A stretch of 32,266 bases of DNA from CAYJPA01 sp964371945 (GCA_964371945.1 CAYJPA010000071.1:1-32266), one strand, 5' to 3'. Shown: positions 7,053 to 15,000, counted from the stretch's first letter. Translations and numbers: made by a program. The notes: generated by a model from the sequence alone, not told the origin.

Positions 7053-7490
7053 ATGACCGATACCACGAAAACCTATCTCTGGTGCGATGCGTGCCGGCGC
7101 AGTTTTCGGCACGCGGATGCGCCGGACGATGCCTGCCCCGTTTGCGCCAACATTATGCGGCCCACTGGCAAAATGACCGCGATTTTGCGCGGCTTGTTGG
7201 CAAATGAGCTTGTCGCGTCCGATCTACGTACCAAGCATCGGCAGCTTGTGAGGTTGATTTGGACCCGGAACGGCATGGGCGAACAGTATTACCGCGTGCT
7301 TACGCCAGACATGCCCTACAACCAGTTCGAAGCTTGCGTGACCGAGTTGCTGTGTCAAGGGGCGATCGACGGTTGGGTGAGCTTCGTTCTTCCGCCGGCG
7401 CCGAGCTCGGACGAGTCCGCTTATCGACTCGAATTTCAAGACGAAACGCGGTTCATCGCCGAGCTCGAGCGTATCGCCAGGGAACCCTGA
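7053..7490 (+). CDS. Hypothetical zinc-ribbon protein
   Basis: This 145-residue protein opens with a four-cysteine zinc-binding knuckle: C11-x-x-C14 and C28-x-x-C31 (Y-L-W-C-D-A-C and C-P-V-C-A). The rest is a mixed alpha/beta stretch with no motif that I recognise, ending in a short acidic/basic helix. An upstream start at 6969 is possible in the same frame, but it would lie inside the bc operon terminator. ATG 7053 is therefore preferred, although its ribosome binding site is weak (CGGGA about 13 bases away). It stands between the bc operon and a DUF192 gene, with no clear operon partner. A role in nucleic-acid or protein binding is possible but not shown. Confidence 0.6.
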   Translation: MTDTTKTYLWCDACRRSFRHADAPDDACPVCANIMRPTGKMTAILRGLLANELVASDLRTKHRQLVRLIWTRNGMGEQYYRVLTPDMPYNQFEACVTELLCQGAIDGWVSFVLPPAPSSDESAYRLEFQDETRFIAELERIAREP

Positions 7491-7629
7491 TCGCCCCCGG
7501 GGTCCTCCGGGTCCGCCGATTAGTTCCAACGTATGGGTGATCGCTGTCTCAATCTCGATCAACTACAACATTGACGCGCCTCATTGGGGGGGTCGATCGT
7601 GCGGGTGATGGATCGAGGATAGGACACGA

Positions 7630-7986
7630 ATGGGAAACAAGGTGAACAAGGTCGTCAATGTCCGGACGGGCGCCGTAGTAGCAGAGGCGATCGCTGAAGC
7701 GAACGGTCCCTGGCAGGCGTTCAAGGGTCTCATGTTCCGCAAAGAAATGCCGCAGGGCCACGGAGTGATGTTTCGACCGGCTCGGGGCATCCACACGCAT
7801 TTCATGCGCTTTCCGATCGACCTGATCTTCCTCGACAAGCAGAACACCGTCACTAAGATCCGGCCCGCGATGCCGCCGTGGCGATTCGATTTCACAAACG
7901 CGGGCGGTGTCATCGAAATGAACGCAGGCGCCGCATATGTCAACGATATCCGGCCTGGTGATCAGCTCGAGATCATGCCGGCCTGA
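7630..7986 (+). CDS. DUF192 family protein
   Basis: This 118-residue single-domain protein belongs to the DUF192 family. The signature blocks are G-L-M-F-R-K-E-M-P-Q-G-H-G (33-45), then G-I-H-T-H-F-M-R-F-P-I-D-L-I-F-L-D (53-69), and a C-terminal I-R-P-G-D-Q-L-E-I strand. It forms a small beta-sandwich of unknown biochemical function in other bacteria; family members can be exported or cytoplasmic. No signal peptide is visible, so this one is probably cytoplasmic. The ATG at 7630 has AGGATAGGA upstream. The 139-base gap before it has a CCCCGGGG-rich stretch but no convincing promoter. Confidence 0.85.
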   Translation: MGNKVNKVVNVRTGAVVAEAIAEANGPWQAFKGLMFRKEMPQGHGVMFRPARGIHTHFMRFPIDLIFLDKQNTVTKIRPAMPPWRFDFTNAGGVIEMNAGAAYVNDIRPGDQLEIMPA

Positions 7987-8021
7987 CGACGCGGCTCGCT
8001 CCTTCGCGTACGATCTCCTGG

Positions 8022-8035
8022 AACGCAATTGCGTT
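8022..8035. promoter_or_regulatory. Perfect 14-base palindrome upstream of the cyclodeaminase-family gene
   Basis: AACGCAATTGCGTT is a perfect palindrome with no spacer, lying 18 bases before the GTG at 8054. Its position and symmetry suit a repressor or activator site. No cognate regulator is adjacent. Confidence 0.3.
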
Positions 8036-8053
8036 TCCTCGGATTGATCGAAC

Positions 8054-8704
8054 GTGGGGAAGAAGTTGAATTCAGCTACACCTTCGAAGTCGCTCTCAGT
8101 TGAGGCCTATTCCGCGGCGGTTGCCGCCGGCTCTCCCACTCCGGGAGGCGGTAGCGTCGCGGCGATGGTCGCCTCCTTCGCCTCCGCGCTGGCTGAAATG
8201 GTCTGCAACTTGACGCTGGCCGGCAAATCGCCCCCGGTTGATCCTGATTATCTGCGCAAAGCCGCTGCTGATGCCGTGCGCCTTCGAGGCGAGCTGCTCG
8301 ATCTGGCAACCGCGGATGAGGAAGCCTACGCCGGCTATCGCACCGCCTCAGCACTTCCCAGGACCACCGCGGAGGAAAAGCAACTTCGGCGAGCAGCATT
8401 GGACGAGGCGCTCAAACACGCCGCCGACGTTCCGCTTACGATCGCTCGCAAGGCGGCCGAGGTACTGACCGTGTTGACGGTTGTGGCCGAGCACGGAACG
8501 AAACATGCATTGACCGATGCCTCAACAGGCGCCCTGCTGGCTGAGGCCGCAACCAAATCCGCACTCCTCAATGTGCGGGTGAACGCCGATCTCATGCGCG
8601 ACCGGAAAGCGGGAAGCGCATGTGTTTCCGACGCCGATACGCTGGAGCGACAGGCCACCGAAACCAACCGCGTGGTGCTGGCAACGGTCGCACGCCGGAG
8701 CTAA
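8054..8704 (+). CDS. Cyclodeaminase/cyclohydrolase family protein (FTCD_C domain)
   Basis: This 216-residue all-helical protein matches the C-terminal domain of formimidoyltransferase-cyclodeaminase. Stand-alone bacterial members act on tetrahydrofolate one-carbon forms (formimino-THF cyclodeaminase or methenyl-THF cyclohydrolase, FchA type). The diagnostic P-T-P-G-G-G-S-V-A-A loop is at about 28-37, followed by the helix A-S-A-L-A-E-M-V. Length fits a single-domain enzyme. No formiminotransferase, folD or other folate gene is nearby, so the substrate cannot be assigned. The start is GTG 8054; the ribosome binding site is poor. The TAA stop shares bases with the stop of the convergent gene at 8701. 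Confidence 0.83.
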   Translation: MGKKLNSATPSKSLSVEAYSAAVAAGSPTPGGGSVAAMVASFASALAEMVCNLTLAGKSPPVDPDYLRKAAADAVRLRGELLDLATADEEAYAGYRTASALPRTTAEEKQLRRAALDEALKHAADVPLTIARKAAEVLTVLTVVAEHGTKHALTDASTGALLAEAATKSALLNVRVNADLMRDRKAGSACVSDADTLERQATETNRVVLATVARRS

Positions 8705-9303
8705 GGCGTTGTGAGCATCCAGGGTCCGTCGACTGGCGGTTCAAGTAAGTCGGGAAGCCGAGTGACATCATCAAACGCTCGGCGTAACCAAACCGTCGCT
8801 TCAGCCTCCCAACCCTGCAATGCGGTCCGGCCGTTGGTACCTTGAACAACAACTTGCTCAGCGGTCAGCAAACCGGCGAGTGAGAGATGGACGGCGTCCC
8901 AGTCGCAAGCGACGGCAGCGAAGTCTGGCACGACCAGCCCTCCCAGCAATCCGCCCGGCCCGGAATCTGGGTAACGAAAACAAAGTCGATGCCAAGCTTC
9001 AGGTCCGTCAATCTCAAAGACTCTGGCCCCTTCCGCGATCGTCATGCGGAAACGCGGGTATGGGTACGTGACCGGGCCAAGATCATTAAGGCAATCGATC
9101 GAGCCAATCAAGTACGAGCTGCAAAGATCGACCTCGGTCGACGTGTACAGACCCCAGGCCGGTTTCTGCGCATATCGCTCCCATCGCGTTGAAGGCCCCG
9201 GCGTAACTGCGGCCATTGGATGCGACAAAAAGGGACCTTTCGGGCCCGAGCCTGCCGGACTCATTGCGAAGAGCTGCGGAGCCGATCTAGCGTTTGAAAC
9301 CAC
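8701..9303 (-). pseudogene. C-terminal part of a frameshifted unknown gene
   Basis: This open frame of up to 200 residues continues the sequence of the frame at 9563..9261 after a one-base phase change. The N-terminal frame ends after W-W-F-Q-T-L-D-R, and this frame picks up with S-A-P-Q-L-F-A-M-S-P-A-G. It then runs through a Trp/Pro-rich region (E-R-Y-A-Q-K-P-A-W-G-L-Y-T-S-T) to an acidic tail. The nominal start at 9303 is a GTG with no ribosome binding site, lying inside the coding part of the other frame. I do not recognise the family. Either one gene of about 285 residues has a single-base deletion near 9275-9295, or the assembly has an error there. Confidence 0.55.
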
Positions 9304-9563
9304 CAGCCCGCATCGGACGTTTCAAAGATTGTTCGAGCAAGCGAGACGAGCCTTGGGCCTTCACGGAGAATATTGAGCAATGCCGAGTCATGGTCCGCTC
9401 TCCAGATTGTCACCTCCGAGAGCGCATAACCAACAAGGTGAAAAGTAGTCAACGGATTAGCAAGATCCGTCGGTCCGATTCCGAAGCGCTCGATCGATTG
9501 AAGAAAGGCACATCCCGCGGGAGACATGGTGAAAGCAGTGACTCGATGATCGATTTCATTCAT
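9261..9563 (-). pseudogene. N-terminal part of the same frameshifted gene
   Basis: This 100-residue frame starts at ATG 9563 with GGTGAAG upstream. It encodes a helical N-terminus (M-N-E-I-D-H-R-V, then L-T-T-F-H-L-V-G-Y-A-L-S-E-V-T-I-W-R) and ends abruptly with a low-complexity L-R-S-S-S-Q followed by TGA. The protein-like character stops near D-R (about 9280), where the overlapping frame takes over. Read together, the two frames form one gene of about 863 bases. If instead the two are separate genes, the 43-base overlap and the missing start signal of the second would be hard to explain. Confidence 0.5.
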
Positions 9564-9605
9564 TCGACTTCACCGAAGTGGTCGCGCTTCGCTAAGATGG
9601 ATCGA

Positions 9606-9630
9606 CATTGTTGTGGTTGACTCAACAATG
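9606..9630. promoter_or_regulatory. Operator-like dyad between the broken gene and the unknown gene at 9692
   Basis: CATTGTTG (9606-9613) and CAACAATG (9623-9630) form a perfect eight-base inverted repeat with a nine-base spacer. The spacer holds TTGACT, a good -35 hexamer, and GTTGA-C-TCAAC forms an inner palindrome. No well-spaced -10 box follows on the plus strand (AATATA is about 22 bases away), so only the symmetry is clear. Confidence 0.3.
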
Positions 9631-9691
9631 GCACGGGAGCTGCTGAATATATTCAGGATTTCGAGCGGCACTGTCGAGTCCCGGAGCCGTG

Positions 9692-10153
9692 ATGAGTGAT
9701 TTGTTAGCGATTGTTCCGGCGACCAACGAGTCGCACGAGGAAACCAGTTTGATCGAGCAACGCGCGATCGACCAGATGCTTTCACGCCTCTACAAGGAGT
9801 GGCGAAATCTGTCGGCCTGTCTTTGCTCGGCGATCTCCGTCAAGCTCGACCGCGAGCAGCTTCGAAATGGCCCTGTTGGGCGCGATCTGTTCCGCCTCGC
9901 GGCTATCACGCGGGGCAAAGTCACGGGTAATCCCGAAGAAGTCATGACCGCGGTCGAATCAGTTCTTCAACTGCTTTTTTGGCCGGCGGGCGCACGCTCG
10001 TACAGCGTACCAAACGGCTTTTGGCAAACCGACCTCGGCCAGATGCTTGACAAAGCCAAATCGCGAGCAACTTCGAATCCTGAACGGACCGCACATCCAC
10101 TGATGGCAGAACCGGATATCGCCGATCGACTCAGCACTTATTATCACCCGTGA
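9692..10153 (+). CDS. Hypothetical protein
   Basis: This 153-residue protein is not recognised. It is mostly helical, with Y-K-E-W-R-N-L-S-A-C-L near 34-44 and a distinctive L-L-F-W-P-A-G-A-R-S-Y-S-V-P-N-G-F-W segment near 94-111. A basic helix and a disordered Ser/Pro-containing tail follow. No membrane segment or signal peptide is seen. ATG 9692 was chosen over GTG 9689 because GGAG at 9683-9686 is better spaced for it. It stands alone, with an operator-like dyad upstream and a convergent phosphotriesterase-family gene downstream. The 85 bases after it show no terminator. Confidence 0.6.
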   Translation: MSDLLAIVPATNESHEETSLIEQRAIDQMLSRLYKEWRNLSACLCSAISVKLDREQLRNGPVGRDLFRLAAITRGKVTGNPEEVMTAVESVLQLLFWPAGARSYSVPNGFWQTDLGQMLDKAKSRATSNPERTAHPLMAEPDIADRLSTYYHP

Positions 10154-10238
10154 AATCAGCGCGGCGATCACGTCGCGGACCGGGAGAACCCCCGTACAAC
10201 CGCCGCTCAAGCTCTCCTAATCCGATCGCGTCCATTTC

Positions 10239-11168
10239 TCAATGCGCAAATGCAACAAAGGGATTGATCCGCGTCAGGCGATCGATCGTTGAGCCATCCA
10301 CATCTGCTGCAGAGAGTTTCGGCAAGAAGGTCTCTGACAAATAGGTAAAAGGACGCGGAGCGCCGCCGCTGGGTTGTGTGGGATCGTACCAACCGCGATC
10401 GTGGCTGAGGAGCACGCGGTCGCCGAGTCCGGCATCAATGGCGCAGAGAATCAAATCCACATACCGTTCGTCCGATTCGGGCTCGCCGATGCAGTCGTAC
10501 TCCAGCCAGGCGCCACGGGGCCCTAATTCGTGGTGGATTCCGATTTCCGGTTCTTGATGTGCATGGATCCAGATGTACTTGTCTGGCGCCGCACCTGCCT
10601 GTTCGATGAGATCGAGTTTCGCTCTGGCCACATGACCTCTCAATGTGTGGCTGCCGATCACGGCGCTGGTTGCGACCGAGGCGCCAGCGGCCGCTCTGAC
10701 CATCTTCGATTCAGCATCCGTCAAACCTTCGTCAGTAGCGCCAAGCTTGATCCACCCCGCCTGGACGTCGGTGCCCTCAATGGTTCCGGTCAGCTCTTCG
10801 ATCATCCATTGCTGGAGCTCGGCTTCGCCGGCTGCCTTTACGCAATCTGGCAACCAAGGCTCGCGATAAACGCCGGTCGGGACGACTATCGGGAAATTGG
10901 TGGCGAGCGACACGGCCCGGAGAATGTCAACGCGGCAACCAACGCCGGCAGTGCTCGGCTCAACGATCGCGGTGACCCCAGCCGGCCGCGCTCGTTCGAT
11001 CTCCGGCCCCATGAGCCGGATCACATCTGCCTGGCCGGCCTCCGCGTATCCGGGTTGGTCCCACGTTCGCAGGTCGACGAAGATGTGCTCGTGCGGAAGA
11101 ATCATCCCGAGACCGTCCGCTGCCAGCGGACCAAGCGTCGTCACAAGCTGAAGGCAGTCGGAACTCAC
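10239..11168 (-). CDS. Phosphotriesterase-family metal-dependent hydrolase
   Basis: This 309-residue (beta/alpha)8 hydrolase belongs to the amidohydrolase superfamily, PTE branch. Two-metal site residues are visible: H26-E-H28 in L-P-H-E-H-I-F-V-D, K141 in G-W-I-K-L-G (the lysine that is carboxylated), H174 in I-G-S-H-T, H202/H204 in I-H-A-H-Q-E, and D257 in L-L-S-H-D-R-G-W. Members include phosphotriesterases, lactonases and uncharacterised Php-type enzymes; the substrate here cannot be told. The start is GTG 11168, because AGGAGG lies seven bases upstream. The frame is open to 11303, but the extra 45 residues have no ribosome site and precede the family's usual N-terminus. It is a single gene on this strand. 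Confidence 0.88.
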   Translation of the reverse strand: MSSDCLQLVTTLGPLAADGLGMILPHEHIFVDLRTWDQPGYAEAGQADVIRLMGPEIERARPAGVTAIVEPSTAGVGCRVDILRAVSLATNFPIVVPTGVYREPWLPDCVKAAGEAELQQWMIEELTGTIEGTDVQAGWIKLGATDEGLTDAESKMVRAAAGASVATSAVIGSHTLRGHVARAKLDLIEQAGAAPDKYIWIHAHQEPEIGIHHELGPRGAWLEYDCIGEPESDERYVDLILCAIDAGLGDRVLLSHDRGWYDPTQPSGGAPRPFTYLSETFLPKLSAADVDGSTIDRLTRINPFVAFAH

Positions 11169-11472
11169 GATTGTTCCTCCTTCGCCTCTAACGCCGATCA
11201 AAGGAAATGAAACCGTTCGAAGTTCGGTCACAATGCTGTAACCTACATCGCTGACGTGCAGAGCTGTTTCGGACTGCTGAACTTGACTAGCGTCACCTGA
11301 CAATTTAGGCTCGAATGTAACGGATAATTGCGGCGCTCATATTGAAACGTTGATCGGTTTGGAGTGAAACAGGATAACAGTGGGAACAATTTTCGCCAAT
11401 TTCGTTGCGAAAGTGACGCGGAACGTGAGGCAAACCGGCCGTAAGAGCCACCCGGTCGCGGAGGGTATTCCT
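11169..11472. other. Intergenic region between the hydrolase and the Doc-like locus
   Basis: This 304-base stretch holds no convincing gene. Short open frames here lack ribosome sites and family features. Two weak plus-strand promoter candidates point at the Doc-like locus: TTGACT-17-TAGGCT (11283-11311) and TTGATC-17-GATAAC (11350-11378). The right part is AT-richer than its surroundings. No clear inverted repeat was found. Confidence 0.4.
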
Positions 11473-11592
11473 ATGTCTGTTTCTCAACGTCGAGAAATCG
11501 GTCGAGATGCTATATCGGACTATCGGGAAACGATCGACATCCTCGCTGCCCACGACCGTGATGAGGCCCCGATCGAGCCATCCTCTCGATAA
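11473..11592 (+). CDS. Tiny ORF upstream of the Doc-like toxin, candidate antitoxin
   Basis: This 39-residue frame starts at ATG 11473 with GAGGG close upstream and ends six bases before the toxin-like gene, as antitoxin genes usually do. It is charged (R-R-E-I-G-R-D, D-Y-R-E-T, H-D-R-D-E-A) and would form one or two helices, but shows no Phd N-terminal DNA-binding fold. It is much shorter than a Phd of about 73 residues. The frame is open upstream to ATG 11380 (70 residues), but that start has no good ribosome site. It may be a stand-alone neutralising helix, a decayed Phd, or not a gene. No Fic-type S/T-x-x-x-E-G/N inhibitory motif was found in it. Confidence 0.4.
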   Translation: MSVSQRREIGRDAISDYRETIDILAAHDRDEAPIEPSSR

Positions 11593-11598
11593 GCGTGC

Positions 11599-12030
11599 GT
11601 GCACAAACCAATTTCAACCCACAGCATCTTTTACCTCGAATTTGAAGACGTGGTCGGCCTCTATGCCGACATCTTCGACATCACCGACAGACAAGCAGAA
11701 GATCATTTGCGAGATCACGAAAGACTCATATCTGCTCTCGATCGTCCAATGCAATACGCGCACTATCAATCCGCTACTATCGATCTGCAAGCGGCCGTTC
11801 TTGCCCACGGAATCGCCGAAACGCAGCCATTTGTCGACGGCAACAAACGCGTTGCGGCAATCGCGCTCGTTACGTTCCTTCGCTACAATGAGCTTGATCT
11901 CAATTGCGCGAAAAGACAACTCGCGGAATGGATCTTGGGTCTCAGCGCTGGTGGTGACGTTCAGCTCCTGGCGAGCCGGGTGCGAAAATTCCTCGTTAAT
12001 AGACCGCTAGTGTCCAAAAAGGAGAGTTGA
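11599..12030 (+). CDS. Doc-like (Fic/DOC family) toxin with altered motif
   Basis: This 143-residue protein matches Doc-type toxins, which phosphorylate EF-Tu and stop translation; related Fic proteins AMPylate targets. The Fic/Doc core is the helix A-V-L-A-H-G-I-A-E (66-74) and the motif T-Q-P-F-V-D-G-N-K-R-V-A (75-86). The usual motif begins with the catalytic histidine (H-P/x-F-x-D/N-G/A-N-K-R), but here the codon is CAG, glutamine at 76. The rest of the motif, including D, G-N-K-R and the hydrophobic helix after it, is intact. The start is GTG 11599, only six bases after the small upstream ORF and without its own ribosome site, so translation is probably coupled. It may be an inactive or altered Doc. 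Confidence 0.75.
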   Translation: MHKPISTHSIFYLEFEDVVGLYADIFDITDRQAEDHLRDHERLISALDRPMQYAHYQSATIDLQAAVLAHGIAETQPFVDGNKRVAAIALVTFLRYNELDLNCAKRQLAEWILGLSAGGDVQLLASRVRKFLVNRPLVSKKES

Positions 12031-12079
12031 TTAGGTCCAGTAGCCATTGCGTACGGTCTTCGCCCGTTTGGTTCGCTGA

Positions 12080-13600
12080 CTAAACGCTCAATTGCCGAGC
12101 CCGGTACTGCAGGGCTTCGGCGACGTGTTGGACCGTGACGACGTCTGAGGCGCCGAGATCCGCGATCGTGCGCGAGAGTTTCAGCACCCGGTGGTAAGCA
12201 CGGGCGGAAAGCTGCAATTGGCGGACAGCGGTTTTCATCATGCCTTCGCCGGTTTCGTCGAGTGTGACGAAGCGCGCCAGCTCCTTTGGGCCCATGTCGG
12301 CGTTCGCGTGAAGTCCGGTTCCGTGATACCGCTCTTCCTGGAGCTTGCGGGCGGCGGTTACGCGTTCGCGGACGGTGGCCGATGGCTCCCCTCCCCGCTT
12401 CTCAGCCAGCTTTTCGTACTCGACCCGCGGCACCTCGATGTGAATGTCGATGCGATCGAGAAGCGGACCGCTGATCCGCTTCTGGTAGCGCTGAATCGCT
12501 GACGACTGGCAACGACATTCCCGCATTGGATCGCCGAGGAAGCCGCAGGGGCACGGGTTCATTGCGGCAACAAGTGTGAAGTTGGCGGGAAAGGTCAGGG
12601 TGCCGGAGGCGCGAGCGAGCGTGACAGTCCTGTCCTCCATCGGCTGACGGAGCATTTCGAGCGTTTGGGCGCTGAACTCGGGCAGCTCGTCAAGAAAGAG
12701 CACACCGCGGTGCGCCAGGCTGACTTCGCCGGGACGCGGCCACGATCCGCCGCCGATCAACCCGGCCGAGCTCGTGCCGTGGTGGGGCGACCGGAACGGA
12801 CGCTCCCGGAGCAGTGGCGTATCCGACGGCAGCAGGCCGCGCACGCTATAAACCTTGGTGACTTCGAGTGCTTCGTCGATCGTCATCGGCGGTAGTACTG
12901 ACGGCATCGACCGCGCCAGCATGGTCTTGCCGGAGCCAGGAGGTCCGCTCATCAAGATGTTATGCGAGCCCGCGGCCGCGATCTCGATCGCGCGTTTGAC
13001 GTGCTCCTGGCCGCGTATTTCCGAAAAGTCGATGCGGGTGGCTGTGAAGACTTCATCCGGCTCGTCGCTTGGCTCGAACGGCGGGATCGGAACGTCGCCG
13101 TTGAGATGATTGACCAGATCGGCAAGCGTCTGGATCGGGTAGATGGTCACGCCTTCGATCAACGCGGCTTCCGGAGCATCGGCCGCGGGCACGAATGCGC
13201 GTCGCATCCCCTTCTGCGCGGCCAGTGAGAGCATGGAGATGATGCCCGGCGTGTGCCGAAGCACACCGTCGAGCGAGAGCTCGCCGACGATCAGCGCGTC
13301 TTCATTTCCGTCCGGGACCTGATGCGACGCGATCAGGATGCCGAGCGCGATCGGGAGATCGTAGGTTGGTCCTGCCTTCTTGAGATCGGCGGGCGCGAGA
13401 TTGACCGTTACTTTGCCATGCGGGAAGCGGCCGCCTGAGTTACGGATTGCGGCGCGGACACGTTCCTTGCTTTCCTGGACCGCGAGATCCGGCAATCCGA
13501 CGACAACCATGCCCGGTTGACCGGTGCCAACATCGACCTCGACTTCGACCAGAACCCCGTCCAACCCGACAACCGCGCAGCTGAAGACCTTGGCGAGCAC
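12080..13600 (-). CDS. yifB: YifB/ComM family Mg-chelatase-like AAA+ ATPase
   Basis: This 506-residue AAA+ protein has the full ComM/YifB layout. A Lon-protease-like N-terminal domain (about 1-170, with V-V-G-L-P-D-L-A-V-Q-E-S-K-E-R-V-R at 33-49) is followed by the ATPase domain, with Walker A G-P-P-G-S-G-K-T (219-226) and Walker B V-L-F-L-D-E (300-305). A four-cysteine N-P-C-P-C-G...C-x-C finger and the C-terminal Mg-chelatase helical domain complete it. ComM is a hexameric helicase that promotes branch migration in natural transformation; in non-transformable bacteria its role is less clear. The start is GTG 13600 with GGGGAGG seven bases upstream. The gene lies 27 bases after the RNA methyltransferase gene on the same strand and is probably cotranscribed. 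Confidence 0.94.
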   Translation of the reverse strand: MLAKVFSCAVVGLDGVLVEVEVDVGTGQPGMVVVGLPDLAVQESKERVRAAIRNSGGRFPHGKVTVNLAPADLKKAGPTYDLPIALGILIASHQVPDGNEDALIVGELSLDGVLRHTPGIISMLSLAAQKGMRRAFVPAADAPEAALIEGVTIYPIQTLADLVNHLNGDVPIPPFEPSDEPDEVFTATRIDFSEIRGQEHVKRAIEIAAAGSHNILMSGPPGSGKTMLARSMPSVLPPMTIDEALEVTKVYSVRGLLPSDTPLLRERPFRSPHHGTSSAGLIGGGSWPRPGEVSLAHRGVLFLDELPEFSAQTLEMLRQPMEDRTVTLARASGTLTFPANFTLVAAMNPCPCGFLGDPMRECRCQSSAIQRYQKRISGPLLDRIDIHIEVPRVEYEKLAEKRGGEPSATVRERVTAARKLQEERYHGTGLHANADMGPKELARFVTLDETGEGMMKTAVRQLQLSARAYHRVLKLSRTIADLGASDVVTVQHVAEALQYRARQLSV

Positions 13601-13627
13601 CCAAACCTCCCCGGACCAAACGCTTAG

Positions 13628-14869
13628 TTACCCCACTCGCGTCAATGTCGCGACTGTTTCCACGTGATGCGTTTGCGGAAACATATCGAATCCTCGCACA
13701 CCCTGCAGCGCGAAGCCGGTTGCAACCAGAACTTTGAGATCGCGCGCCAGCGTCGCGGGATCGCACGAGACGTAGACGATTCGCGCCGGCGAGATTTGTG
13801 CCAGCCAACTCAACACCTCGGGAAGCACTCCGATCCGAGGCGGATCGAGCACCACCGTGGCAGTCGAAGCCAGCCGCGTGCCCTTGCGACGGAGCCATTG
13901 CTCAACCGCGAGTCCTGAGATCGTGACATTGGTCAATCCGGCCGCTTTTGCGCTTTCGTGGGCGAAACTCGCCGATTTCGGATTCGTCTCTACGCCGGTG
14001 ACATGGCTGAACCGGCGCGCAAGCGGCAGTGTGAAGAGCCCGACCCCGCAGTAAAGGTCGACCGCCTCGCCTTCGATTGCTGTTGCTCCTCCGGTAGCTT
14101 CAGCAAGCACATGCTCCGCCAGGGACGGCAGGATCGAGGCGTTCGCCTGGAAGAAGCTCGTGGCGTCAAAGCCGTAGCGCTCCTCTCCAAGCTGGAGCGT
14201 GAGCACACCGGTCGGAAATCCATCGGTTATGGGTGTGATCGATAGCGCATTGCCGGAGACGGCGCCCTGGATATCGCTCTCGGCCAAGATGTCACGACTC
14301 AAGATCCCGTCGTGGATGCGATCGCGGGCGTTCTCGAGGATCGGATTGAGGATAGGGCAGGTCTGAACGTCGAAAACATCGCGCGATCCACGAACGTGAT
14401 AACCGAAGGCCGGTTTCGCGAGATCGACCGCCCAATCGGCCTTGATCCGGTAGCCCCACTCCAACGGCGATGGCACGACTTCGACTTCGGGCAATTCGAT
14501 TCCACCGATCCGCCGAAAGCAATCCTTGATGATCTCGGCCTTGGCCTCGACTTGAGCAGTGTAAGAGAGGTGCTGAAAGTCGCAGCCACCGCAGTGTCCA
14601 TAGTGTGGACACGGCGGCGAAGTCCGTTGCGCGCCCGGTTCGACCACCTCTCTTATGGTGGTAAATGCAGTGTTTCCACGCACTTTGTCGATATTCACGC
14701 GAACCACATCGCCCGGAGCTGAAAATGGCGCCAGAACGGTCATCTTTTCGGCATGACCGATACCTGAGCCGCCGGGAATGATTCGTTCGATGGTTACGTC
14801 GAGACCTCGCTTTGTTCGTGCCTCGGCAGCTTCTTCCGCCTTTGTTCGTTTCACTGTTGCGCGTTTCAT
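13628..14869 (-). CDS. Class I RNA (uracil-C5) methyltransferase, RlmD/RlmCD-like
   Basis: This 413-residue TrmA-family enzyme uses SAM to methylate a specific uridine at C5, most likely in 23S rRNA. A basic N-terminus (1-21) leads into a TRAM RNA-binding domain (about 22-75). The iron-sulfur cysteines are C87, C93, C96 (C-x5-C-x2-C) and C171. The Rossmann core has D-L-Y-C-G-V-G-L-F-T (271-280). Catalytic parts are F-Q at 240-241, D-P-P-R (342-345), the nucleophile C369 in V-S-C-D-P-A-T-L-A-R-D, and E404 in H-V-E-T-V. The ATG at 14869 has AGGAA just upstream. It is divergent from hisG. Site specificity (U747, U1939 or a tRNA position) cannot be told from sequence alone. Confidence 0.92.
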   Translation of the reverse strand: MKRATVKRTKAEEAAEARTKRGLDVTIERIIPGGSGIGHAEKMTVLAPFSAPGDVVRVNIDKVRGNTAFTTIREVVEPGAQRTSPPCPHYGHCGGCDFQHLSYTAQVEAKAEIIKDCFRRIGGIELPEVEVVPSPLEWGYRIKADWAVDLAKPAFGYHVRGSRDVFDVQTCPILNPILENARDRIHDGILSRDILAESDIQGAVSGNALSITPITDGFPTGVLTLQLGEERYGFDATSFFQANASILPSLAEHVLAEATGGATAIEGEAVDLYCGVGLFTLPLARRFSHVTGVETNPKSASFAHESAKAAGLTNVTISGLAVEQWLRRKGTRLASTATVVLDPPRIGVLPEVLSWLAQISPARIVYVSCDPATLARDLKVLVATGFALQGVRGFDMFPQTHHVETVATLTRVG

Positions 14870-15000
14870 GATTTCCTAGCCATTCGCTTGTGCGATTCGT
14901 CACAATCTGGTAAACATCGGCACAGATTGACGCAGATTTTGCCGCTCATCCACCCCTACTGAATGCATCCGTAGCCTGCCGGGAGAGACGCTGGTCCGTT

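Noticed and set aside
10530..11210. A 226-codon plus-strand open frame opposite the phosphotriesterase-family gene
   Set aside because: The metal ligands and ribosome site support only the minus-strand gene.
11169..11303. Longer start of the phosphotriesterase-family gene (45 extra codons)
   Set aside because: AGGAGG directly before GTG 11168 and the family's usual N-terminus decide for the shorter form.
14888..14905. TTGTG-N8-CACAA dyad in the hisG/methyltransferase gap as a his operator
   Set aside because: Arms are only five bases and no promoter fits with it; too weak to list as a site.
14870..15000. His leader peptide or T-box before hisG
   Set aside because: No run of histidine codons, T-box sequence or terminator/antiterminator pair could be found in the 131 bases.
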